Source: Clostridiales bacterium (GTDB lineage Bacteria > Bacillota > Clostridia > Oscillospirales > Acutalibacteraceae). Taken from it: 9,460 nucleotides of DNA. The translations under genes and the position numbers were made by a program. The stretch lies in the NCBI GenBank assembly GCA_012728445.1, contig JAAYFA010000004.1, forward strand, positions 1 through 9,460, in the 5' to 3' direction. Below are positions 1 to 6,285 of the stretch, piece by piece. Within the stretch, counting starts at the first letter, position 1, and each line of letters starts with the position of its first letter. The notes under the pieces are model-generated. The model made no database searches, was not told the DNA's origin, and saw only the letters and a program-made list of their open reading frames with translations.

Positions 1-791
1 ACTTTGGTGACTGGACCAAGGGCGTGAAGGACGCAAAGGGGAAAGAAGTGGGTGTAGCCCACGGTAACGCTCGCTATACCATTCGACTCTATTACATTGA
101 TAACCTTGACAAAAAAGGTTTTGAGGCAAAAGAGGGCGTTAAGATTGAAGGCGTTCTGTATGGCGGCAGGGACAGCGACATCACGGTTCCTGTAGAAGAA
201 TCCCCAAACTGGAAGGATGGCATTCTGCTCAAAGCCGCAACGCTTGAGTCCGAAACCACCAGTGCCACGCTCGGCGCCGAAGGCGTGCGTGACCCGAGCC
301 CGATGGCTAATATGGACTTCATTTCTTACCCCTTGGGTGAGTACACGATGAACAATATTAAGTTTGGCGAAGGGGTTAAGGAAACGCCCAAAATATTCAG
401 CAACAACTACTTTATGCGTGGACCCAACGGCAAGTTCATGACCAGTAAGCTTGCCAAACGCGTATGGCTACACTGGGCCGATGGCAGAATTCATGACGAA
501 TACGACGCTTACAACACACCCACGGGTAAAATCCCGATGTACAAAGATTTGAAGGTACTGTTTGAAAAATACCTGGGCGAAGATTTTTCCCAAGAGGACT
601 ATAACTACCTTTTCACCTTCCGTTGCACAAAATGGATCGAAAAACTCCAAAGAACCAAGGCATACTATGCCGAAATGGATGCCAACACCCCGCAGGAAAT
701 ATATGACTATTGGGATGCAACCATTGCAAAAATCGAGCAAGCTCGTGAAAAATTCGGCGATGAGATCAAGCCGGGCGACTTTAAAAACTAA
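1..791 (+). CDS. Phosphoenolpyruvate carboxykinase, GTP-PEPCK fold, C-terminal part (possibly PPi-dependent type)
   Basis: The frame is open to the window edge (first full codon at 3), so this is the C-terminal ~262 residues of a longer gene; the GTG at 24 is internal. It converts oxaloacetate and PEP in the cytosol. Landmarks of the GTP-PEPCK family are in order: HGNAR at 60-74 (the HPNSR segment, keeping Asn403 and Arg405 of the rat enzyme), IEGVLYGGR, a WKDG segment (like WQHG), RDPSPM (like HDPFAM) and PKIFSNNYF (like PKIFHVNWF). The classical MRSEA motif reads LESET, so the Arg436 position is Glu (codon 246-248). In the guanine pocket W516 is Tyr, F517 and F525 are kept, F530 is Leu (450-452) and N533 is Arg (459-461). 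These changes argue against ordinary GTP use and fit the pyrophosphate-dependent PEPCK class known from Entamoeba and Propionibacterium. Family is confident; cofactor is inferred. The catalytic P-loop region lies outside the window. Confidence 0.85.
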   Translation, partial: FGDWTKGVKDAKGKEVGVAHGNARYTIRLYYIDNLDKKGFEAKEGVKIEGVLYGGRDSDITVPVEESPNWKDGILLKAATLESETTSATLGAEGVRDPSPMANMDFISYPLGEYTMNNIKFGEGVKETPKIFSNNYFMRGPNGKFMTSKLAKRVWLHWADGRIHDEYDAYNTPTGKIPMYKDLKVLFEKYLGEDFSQEDYNYLFTFRCTKWIEKLQRTKAYYAEMDANTPQEIYDYWDATIAKIEQAREKFGDEIKPGDFKN

Positions 792-850
792 AAAAACTTA
801 ACAGGCTGCAAAAGGTCATGACCGATGCGCTTGGTCTGTTATAAAGAAAA

Positions 851-897
851 AAGTTTCCTCCCCGCAGGGCTTCGGCACCGCCGGGGAGGAAAAACTT
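851..897. terminator. GC-rich hairpin with UUCG loop, terminator-like
   Basis: Arms at about 851-864 and 882-897 pair (TTTCCTCCCCG with CGGGGAGGAAA), with an inner GGC-TTCG-GC stem and the tetraloop at 871-874. It lies 60 bp after the PEPCK stop, where a terminator is expected. The plus strand has no T-run after the stem. The A-rich run at 842-852 means only the minus strand reads as stem plus U-tract. It may still end or protect the PEPCK mRNA. Its 3' arm overlaps the -35 of the enolase promoter. Confidence 0.55.
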
Positions 898-924
898 GCC
901 CGACAGCGGCATTCGGTGTATAAT
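896..924 (+). promoter_or_regulatory. Sigma-A type promoter for enolase
   Basis: A perfect TATAAT at 919-924 sits 17 bp after TTGCCC at 896-901 (4 of 6 to TTGACA). Predicted transcription starts near 931, giving a leader of about 50 nt before the enolase ATG. This is the best-formed promoter in the carbon-metabolism block and suggests that eno and ldh are transcribed independently of the PEPCK gene. Confidence 0.7.
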
Positions 925-979
925 AAAGCACAGTAAAATAATCCATAATAAAAACATATATTTAAAGGAGTGGTAACAG

Positions 980-2278
980 ATGCCTAAATCAATGGCAATC
1001 GAATCTATCCATGCGCGTGAAATTTTGGACTCGCGCGGCTGGCCGACACTTGAAGCGGAAGTGGTACTCGCAGGTGGCGCAAAGGGCCTTGCCGCAGTGC
1101 CGTCAGGGGCCTCAACAGGTACGTTCGAAGCGCTTGAGCTGCGCGACGGGGACAAAGCACGTTATGGTGGCAAAGGTGTATTAAAAGCAGTCGAAAACGT
1201 CAACACCCACATCAGTGATCTTTTAAAAGGCAAAGACGCCGGGGATCAAAGCGCGATTGACAAAATGATGATTGATTTGGACGGCACGCCGGGCAAATCA
1301 AAGCTTGGCGCGAATGCGATACTTTCCGTTTCACTCGCTTGCGCAAAGGCAGCTGCCGCTGCGACAAATACGCCGCTTTACCGCTATATCGGTGGTGAAG
1401 AGGCACGCGAGCTGCCGGTACCGATGATGAACGTTCTCAACGGCGGAGAGCATGCCTCCAATAATGTGGATATCCAAGAGTTTATGATTATGCCCGTGGG
1501 CGCGAAGAGCTTTTCCGAAGGGCTCCGCTGGTGTGCGGAAGTGTTCCACTGCTTGAAAGACGAACACCATAGCAAAGGGCTTGCGACAGCGGTCGGCGAT
1601 GAAGGCGGTTTTGCACCCAACCTGAAAGACGACGAAGACGCAATAAAAGCCATTCTGCAAGCAGTTGAGGCAGCAGGCTACAAACCCGGCAGTGACTTTT
1701 TACTGGCTATTGATGCCGCAGCGAGCGAGTGGGTACAGCCGGACGGCAGCTACTTGTGGCCCAAAAAGCAACTAAAAATGACCATGCTTGAACTCGTTGA
1801 TTACTGGGAGCGCTTGGTAGACACCTACCCCATCATATCCTTAGAAGACGCCCTAGGGGAAGAAGATTGGGCGGGCTGGGAAGTGCTTACCAAAAGAATC
1901 GGTAAAAAGGTACAGTTGGTCGGCGACGATTTATTTGTTACAAACCCCGAACGTCTTAAAAAAGGCATTGAACTCGGTGTTTCCAACTCCATCCTGATTA
2001 AAGTCAACCAAATCGGCAGCTTGACCGAAACGCTTGAAGCGGTTCGCATGGCGCATGCGGCAGGGTTAACCGCTGTCATGTCTCACCGTTCCGGTGAAAC
2101 AGAAGACACAACTATTGCGGACCTTGCTGTTGCGGTCAACACCGGTCAGATTAAAACGGGTGCGCCTTCAAGAAGTGAGCGCGTAGCCAAGTACAACCGT
2201 TTACTGCGTATAGAAGAAGAACTCGGAGACCGCGCCATTTATAAGGGACGGGCAGTTTTTACCTCTGAGCAGAAATAG
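980..2278 (+). CDS. eno: Enolase (phosphopyruvate hydratase)
   Basis: Interconverts 2-phosphoglycerate and PEP in glycolysis, in the cytosol. The 432-residue length matches bacterial enolases. AAAGGAG at 964-970 is well spaced from the ATG. Conserved elements are all present: PSGAS 41-45 (mobile loop serine), GGEHASNN 155-162 with His158, Glu167 in QEF, catalytic Glu208 in GDEGG, magnesium ligands Asp245, Glu289 and Asp316, catalytic Lys341 in ILIK, SHRSGET 368-374, and Lys392 in IKTG. One oddity is the near N-terminal signature, usually DSRGNPT, which reads DSRGWPT: Trp21 replaces a highly conserved Asn. The active site otherwise looks intact, so I expect a working enzyme. It has its own promoter upstream, and ldh follows after 30 bp with no terminator, so the two are probably co-transcribed. 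Confidence 0.97.
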   Translation: MPKSMAIESIHAREILDSRGWPTLEAEVVLAGGAKGLAAVPSGASTGTFEALELRDGDKARYGGKGVLKAVENVNTHISDLLKGKDAGDQSAIDKMMIDLDGTPGKSKLGANAILSVSLACAKAAAAATNTPLYRYIGGEEARELPVPMMNVLNGGEHASNNVDIQEFMIMPVGAKSFSEGLRWCAEVFHCLKDEHHSKGLATAVGDEGGFAPNLKDDEDAIKAILQAVEAAGYKPGSDFLLAIDAAASEWVQPDGSYLWPKKQLKMTMLELVDYWERLVDTYPIISLEDALGEEDWAGWEVLTKRIGKKVQLVGDDLFVTNPERLKKGIELGVSNSILIKVNQIGSLTETLEAVRMAHAAGLTAVMSHRSGETEDTTIADLAVAVNTGQIKTGAPSRSERVAKYNRLLRIEEELGDRAIYKGRAVFTSEQK

Positions 2279-2308
2279 TCCATCTCTTTACCTTGTGAGG
2301 TACACTGT

Positions 2309-3274
2309 ATGGAAAACGAACAAAGAGTACAAAGAGTACAAAGAAAAGTGGTAACGGTGGGTACCGGTTTCGTAGGCATGAGTTATGCATATGCTATGCT
2401 CAACCAAAATGCCTGTGATGAGATGGTGCTTATCGATATCGATAAGAAACGCGCTGAAGGCGAGGCTATGGACTTAAACCATGGCCTTGCCTTTTCCGGT
2501 TCTCATATGAAAATATACGCCGGAGATTATGAAGATTGTAAAGACGCGGATATTGTGACGATTTCCGCCGGCGTATCCCAACAACTCGGCGAAGATCGTT
2601 TGTCCTTGTTACAGCGCAATACGGCGGTATTCAAGTCCATTGTCGGGCCGGTGATTGCCAGCGGGTTTAAAGGCGTTTTTTTGGTGGCGACAAATCCTGT
2701 TGACATTATGTCGTATGTAACCCAACAGATTTCCGGTTTTGACAGCGAGCGGGTCATTGGTACCGGTACCGCACTTGACACCGCGCGACTCCGCTACATG
2801 CTCGGTGACTATTTTCAGGTAGACCCGCGCAATGTGCATGCCTATGTAATGGGCGAGCATGGTGAGAGTGAATTCGTACCGTGGTCACAGGCTTTAATAG
2901 CAACCAAACCGGTGCTGGAACTCTGCGAAGAAGAAGGCAGGTTTAGCTGCGAGGGCATGATCCAAATCAGCAACGAGGTCAGGGGCGCAGCCCAAAAGAT
3001 TATTGAAGCAAAAAAAGCAAGTTATTACGGCATAGGGATGGCCATGGTAAGAATTTCAAAGGCGATACTGGGTAACGAAAATAGTGTACTTACCGTGTCG
3101 GCTATGCCAAAAGGAGAATATGGCGTAAATGGTGTATACGCCGGTGTGCCTTGTATTGTCAATCGCAATGGCATCAGCAGCATACTTTCCCTATCCTTAA
3201 CGGCAGAAGAACTGGAACTTTTCAAGCAATCCTGCGATATTTTGAAAAAAATCTGCAGTGATATCAAAGTGTAA
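2309..3274 (+). CDS. ldh: L-lactate dehydrogenase (NAD-dependent)
   Basis: Reduces pyruvate to L-lactate and regenerates NAD+ during fermentation. The 321 residues fit the bacterial LDH/MDH family. A Rossmann motif VGTGFVG (17-23) is followed by an acidic LIDID strand end for NAD. Gln91 in the SQQLGEDR loop is the residue that selects lactate over malate chemistry (Gln102 in standard numbering). Arg97, Asn129, Asp157 and Arg160 (LDTAR), and catalytic His184 (GEHG) are all present. The usual Thr246 position (ATYYGIG) is Ser238, a conservative change. The ATG follows GTGAGG at 2295-2300. Codons 5-11 lie in a 9-bp tandem repeat that gives QRVQRVQRK before the first strand. It is 30 bp from eno, probably in the same transcript. 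No terminator was seen after the stop. Confidence 0.95.
   Translation: MENEQRVQRVQRKVVTVGTGFVGMSYAYAMLNQNACDEMVLIDIDKKRAEGEAMDLNHGLAFSGSHMKIYAGDYEDCKDADIVTISAGVSQQLGEDRLSLLQRNTAVFKSIVGPVIASGFKGVFLVATNPVDIMSYVTQQISGFDSERVIGTGTALDTARLRYMLGDYFQVDPRNVHAYVMGEHGESEFVPWSQALIATKPVLELCEEEGRFSCEGMIQISNEVRGAAQKIIEAKKASYYGIGMAMVRISKAILGNENSVLTVSAMPKGEYGVNGVYAGVPCIVNRNGISSILSLSLTAEELELFKQSCDILKKICSDIKV
2321..2345 (+). repeat. 9-bp tandem repeat in the ldh 5' end
   Basis: The unit CAAAGAGTA occurs twice in a row and is followed by a partial third copy, CAAAGA. It is in frame and encodes QRV-QRV-QR in the LDH N-terminal extension. A change of one unit would add or remove three residues without shifting the frame. 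Confidence 0.8.
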
Positions 3275-3333
3275 CCCTTCACACGACGTTCAAAAACCTC
3301 TCATCATTATTAGACAGACATGCGTATTAATGT

Positions 3334-3340
3334 TAAGGAG
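3334..3340 (+). promoter_or_regulatory. Ribosome binding site fixing the ferritin-like gene start
   Basis: TAAGGAG lies 7 nt before the ATG at 3348. No comparable site precedes the in-frame ATG at 3258, which lies inside ldh, so the shorter protein is preferred. Confidence 0.75.
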
Positions 3341-3347
3341 AATTGAA

Positions 3348-3833
3348 ATGACTGATTTAGAATTTGCAATCAAAATGGAACAAGACGGCGAAAAATACTA
3401 CACGGAGCAAGCGGAAATCAATAAGGACAACGCTCTGCATTCGGTGTGTCTAATGTTAGCTGAAGACGAAAAGAATCATGCCCGGATTTTGATCGACATG
3501 ATGAACAAAATGCCTTGGCAATTAACGCAGACAGATACGCTTTCAAAGGCTCAAAATGTATTCCAGGGTATGGGCGACATCAAAACCCAATTTAAAGCAA
3601 CGGCAAAACAAACTGATTTTTATGCTTTCGCTGCCAAAAGAGAACAAGAGAGCATCGACTTGTACACAAAATATTTAGCGAAAGCGCAGGGAACAGAAGA
3701 GAAAGAATTGTTCGAATATTTGATTGAGCAAGAAAAGCAGCACTTTGCAGTTTTGGATGAGCTGGCTCAATGGCTCAGGCGTGCCGATGAATGGATTGAA
3801 GATGCCCGATTTGGCATCAGAGAAGAGTATTAA
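3348..3833 (+). CDS. Ferritin-like diiron protein (rubrerythrin-type domain, no rubredoxin)
   Basis: A predicted four-helix ferritin-like protein of 161 residues, probably cytosolic. The start is the ATG at 3348, set by TAAGGAG at 3334-3340. An upstream in-frame ATG at 3258 would overlap ldh, lacks a ribosome site and adds an unconserved-looking leader. The metal motif repeats with 30-residue spacing in both halves: Glu11 then E41-x-x-H44, and Glu99 then E129-x-x-H132. This is the diiron pattern of rubrerythrin-like proteins, which commonly act in peroxide reduction or iron handling in anaerobes. There is no CxxC pair, so the rubredoxin domain of true rubrerythrin is missing and an external electron donor would be needed. 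The tail is amphipathic and acidic, ending FGIREEY. It sits 73 bp after ldh on the same strand and may be read through from eno-ldh. The exact substrate is not known. Confidence 0.85.
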   Translation: MTDLEFAIKMEQDGEKYYTEQAEINKDNALHSVCLMLAEDEKNHARILIDMMNKMPWQLTQTDTLSKAQNVFQGMGDIKTQFKATAKQTDFYAFAAKREQESIDLYTKYLAKAQGTEEKELFEYLIEQEKQHFAVLDELAQWLRRADEWIEDARFGIREEY

Positions 3834-3922
3834 GAATATTTAGCATATTGACGGTTTAATTGAATAAATAACAACTTGTGTTATTCTGCAACCGCTTATT
3901 ATATGTTGAAAGGTGTGATTTT

Positions 3923-5806
3923 ATGTATCTTTCCCCGAACTTCAGGTTTACCAAGGCTGTTCTCGCGCTGCTCGTAAGCATGGCCATGTTTATCGGCAAT
4001 ATTTTCAATCCCCAACTCAAACCTTTTGAACCCGGGCCGGATATTATTGTACCGGTGGAGGTGGAAACAATGACCATTACCCAAAACAATTCAAGCGATT
4101 ATGTGATTGTCCGTGGCGCCGAATGCGGGGCGTCCGAGTTAAATGCCGCGCAAACTTTGCAGAGCCACATCACACAAATCTGCGGGGTAACCTTGCCGAT
4201 TGTTACCGACGCAAATGCTGCACAGACCAAGGAAATAATTGTGGGTAAAACCAATAGAGAAGTGGGCGGTGGCTACACGGTTGACAGGGCCGCGTTTGGA
4301 GATGAGGGGCTCATGGTGAAAACCGTTGGGCAAAAGCTTGTTATAGCCGGTGGAGAAAAGCGCGGAACACTCTATGGTGTCTATGCCTTTTTGGAAGAAG
4401 TCCTTGGTTGCCACTGGTATACCTCAACGCTTATTGTTATTCCGACAATGGATAACCTGGAGATCCCCGTAGCGATTGATATCAATCAAAAACCATACTT
4501 TGAATACCGTGAGACCGACTGGATAAGCCCGCGGGATAAAACCTACAGCATTGCCAACCGACAAAACGGCAACATCTACCGCCAGTTGTCCGAAGCGCAG
4601 GGCGGCAATATGGGCTATGCCTATGGCTTCGCACACACCTTAACCACACTGATTATGCCGCCGGAACGATATTTTGACGCCCACCCGGAATATTATGCGC
4701 TCGGAGCGGAGACAGGTGTCCGCTCGCCCAACCAGTTGTGCCTGACCAATCCCGATACGCTCAGGATTGTTACCCAAGAAGTCCGCGATATTCTGGCGGC
4801 AAACCCCAACGCGCAAATTGTATCCTTAACACAGCACGACAACCAAAATTATTGCGTTTGCGATAACTGCAAGGCAGTGGATGATTACGAGGGTTCCCAT
4901 GCGGGCACAATGATTCGTTTTGTCAACGCCGTGGCGGACAATATTAAAGAGGATTACCCGAATGTGGCCATCGATACATTTGCCTACCAGTACACCCGCA
5001 AGCCGCCTGCGCATGTCGTGCCCAGGGACAATGTGATTGTACGCCTGTGTTCCATCGAATGTTGCTTTGCGCATGCGCTAAACGATGACAGCTGTGCCGA
5101 TAATGTCAGCTTTCATAAGGACCTAACGGACTGGAAGAAAATATGCGACAGAATTTATATTTGGGACTACACGACAAATTACGGCCATTTTACCGGCCCA
5201 TTCAACAACTTCGGCGTGATGCAGTCCAATATGCAGTTCTTTGCAGAGAATAATGTAAAAGGCATTTACGAGGAAGGCAATTACATGGCATCACAGAGCA
5301 ATGCCGAATTTGCGGAACTCCGTGCCTACCTGCTTTGCAAACTGCTGTGGGACCCATACTTGGATTACGATGCGACCATGAACGACTTTTTACGTGCGTA
5401 TTACGGCGAAGGCTGGCAGTATGTCCGTGAATATATCGACATGACGATGCAAAATGCCGGTGTCGGTGGGCATATGCACATCTGGGCGAAAATGACGAAT
5501 AAGGGTGTGTTTAAGCTAACAAAGAATCAGATTGAATACTGCAATGAACTTTGGGTAAAAGCGGCAGAGCTTGCCGGGAACGAGATAGCGCTTAAAAATG
5601 TCAATATGTCGGAACTTGCCTGGCGCTACTGGAAAGGTTGCAACAAAGTCTCCGAGTTTACCCGCTTGCAGAACCCGGTCAAATGGAGAGACGCGAACAA
5701 GGCACTGTACAAGGATTATGAAAAGTATGGTATAGTTCGTTGCAGTGAAGGCTCCATGATTTCAACCACACCCGATTTTAACGCAACACCGGACACCTGG
5801 CGGTAG
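3923..5806 (+). CDS. DUF4838 domain protein, putative secreted or anchored glycoside-hydrolase-like enzyme
   Basis: A 627-residue protein starting at the ATG at 3923, after GAAAGG at 3908-3913; an in-frame ATG at 3878 lacks a ribosome site. Residues 11-28 are hydrophobic after Arg8 and Lys11, giving a signal peptide or N-terminal anchor. A proline-rich linker follows (FNPQLKPFEPGPD). Residues ~50-185 resemble the alpha/beta domain that precedes GH67 and GH20 barrels, including the GTLYGVYAFLEEVLGCHWYT stretch. The middle carries DUF4838 landmarks: HPEYYAL (~254-260), LCLTNPDTLR, SLTQHDNQNY followed by CVCDNC (~311-316), FVNAVAD and the FAYQYTRKPP strand. GIYEEGNY (~448-455) is a candidate active-site strand. 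The family often occurs with polysaccharide-degrading enzymes, but its substrate and catalytic residues are not established, and I do not assign any. It is a single-gene unit closed by a strong terminator. Confidence 0.8.
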   Translation: MYLSPNFRFTKAVLALLVSMAMFIGNIFNPQLKPFEPGPDIIVPVEVETMTITQNNSSDYVIVRGAECGASELNAAQTLQSHITQICGVTLPIVTDANAAQTKEIIVGKTNREVGGGYTVDRAAFGDEGLMVKTVGQKLVIAGGEKRGTLYGVYAFLEEVLGCHWYTSTLIVIPTMDNLEIPVAIDINQKPYFEYRETDWISPRDKTYSIANRQNGNIYRQLSEAQGGNMGYAYGFAHTLTTLIMPPERYFDAHPEYYALGAETGVRSPNQLCLTNPDTLRIVTQEVRDILAANPNAQIVSLTQHDNQNYCVCDNCKAVDDYEGSHAGTMIRFVNAVADNIKEDYPNVAIDTFAYQYTRKPPAHVVPRDNVIVRLCSIECCFAHALNDDSCADNVSFHKDLTDWKKICDRIYIWDYTTNYGHFTGPFNNFGVMQSNMQFFAENNVKGIYEEGNYMASQSNAEFAELRAYLLCKLLWDPYLDYDATMNDFLRAYYGEGWQYVREYIDMTMQNAGVGGHMHIWAKMTNKGVFKLTKNQIEYCNELWVKAAELAGNEIALKNVNMSELAWRYWKGCNKVSEFTRLQNPVKWRDANKALYKDYEKYGIVRCSEGSMISTTPDFNATPDTWR

Positions 5807-5829
5807 TTAAATTGGCATGATACGATCAA

Positions 5830-5868
5830 AAAATGCCCCTCGGTTTTGTGAAAACCGAGGGGCGTTTT
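5830..5868. terminator. Bidirectional intrinsic terminator after the DUF4838 gene
   Basis: A perfect 13-bp stem, GCCCCTCGGTTTT at 5835-5847 and its complement at 5851-5863, has a GTG loop. It is flanked by AAAA before and TTTT after, so it can act on either strand. It starts about 28 bp after the DUF4838 stop. Confidence 0.92.
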
Positions 5869-6012
5869 ACCTGTACTGCATTTTTTCCTGCAAAAAAAGA
5901 TGCATATTCAAATTGGATATACAAGAATAAAATCATAACAATTAAGCACTAAAATGACATTGTAAAGCGTAAATCTTTACTTTATTGAAATATGAGGGGA
6001 ATAAAGACATAG

Positions 6013-6042
6013 TTTTGCACAGTTTCCACAGAGTTTTCCACA
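6013..6042 (+). other. Cluster of three DnaA-box-like 9-mers
   Basis: TTTTGCACA (6013-6021) and TTTTCCACA (6034-6042) fit the relaxed consensus TTWTNCACA fully. GTTTCCACA (6022-6030) between them fits 8 of 9. All three face the same way. Further 8-of-9 matches occur at 6128-6136 (plus) and 6216-6224 (minus). An AT-rich stretch begins about 25 bp downstream. No dnaA or dnaN gene is in the window, so a function in replication or DnaA titration is only a possibility. Confidence 0.4.
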
Positions 6043-6074
6043 ATGGCAAGGGAAAAACCTTTACGCCATTTTTT
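6042..6074 (+). terminator. Terminator-like hairpin inside the intergenic region
   Basis: AATGGC (6042-6047) plus AAGG (6048-6051) pair with CCTT (6058-6061) and GCCATT (6065-6070). The loop is GAAAAA and a three-base TAC bulge lies on the 3' side. Six T residues (6069-6074) close the structure. It reads as a terminator only on the plus strand. No upstream gene needs it, because the DUF4838 gene is already terminated at 5868. It might end a small untranslated RNA. Confidence 0.4.
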
Positions 6075-6079
6075 ACTTA
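6061..6079 (+). repeat. Direct repeat, copy 1
   Basis: This 19-bp segment (ACGCCA then TTTTTACTTA) matches 17 of 19 bases with 6234-6252. Both copies are preceded by GGAAAAAC, at 6051-6058 and 6219-6226, with different spacing. Confidence 0.6.
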
Positions 6080-6233
6080 ATTATTCTTTTTAGTCAAATT
6101 ATCTTGAATAAAATATACAGGACGACTTATTTCACATCTCGAAATTAATCATATTGTAATTTAAAATGCAACTTCACGAAGGTCGGATTGCAGAATATTT
6201 TATAGCCGGAAATGTCGTGGAAAAACGGTACCC

Positions 6234-6252
6234 TAACGCCAATTTTTACTTA
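6234..6252 (+). repeat. Direct repeat, copy 2
   Basis: Second copy of the 19-bp segment, 173 bp from the first. It ends 4 bp before the TTGACA of the acpP promoter, a position suited to an activator or repressor site, though no known operator is recognised. Confidence 0.6.
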
Positions 6253-6256
6253 TAAC

Positions 6257-6285
6257 TTGACAAAGAGTGTTAATTTGCATAATAT
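6257..6285 (+). promoter_or_regulatory. Promoter for acpP-proS-nagA
   Basis: A perfect TTGACA lies at 6257-6262. The -10 is either TAATAT at 6280-6285 (17-bp spacer, 4 of 6) or CATAAT at 6278-6283 (15-bp spacer, 5 of 6). Either gives a leader of roughly 80-90 nt before the acpP ATG. Confidence 0.6.

Noticed and set aside
3258..3347. 30-residue N-terminal extension of the ferritin-like protein
   Set aside because: It would start inside ldh without a ribosome site, while the ATG at 3348 has a good one and begins right at the first helix.
3848..3904. Promoter for the DUF4838 gene (TTGACG at 3848, or TTGTGT at 3876 with TATTAT at 3897)
   Set aside because: TTGACG has no good -10 at proper spacing. 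TTGTGT/TATTAT has a 15-bp spacer and would put the start very close to the ribosome site. A promoter is expected in this gap but I cannot place it.
5877..5904. Imperfect A/T inverted repeat as a second terminator
   Set aside because: The stem is almost only A-T pairs with a mismatch, and a strong terminator ends at 5868 just before it.
5962..5980. GTAAAG/CTTTAC inverted repeat as an operator
   Set aside because: Only six base pairs in AT-rich DNA; expected by chance and not matched to a known regulator site.
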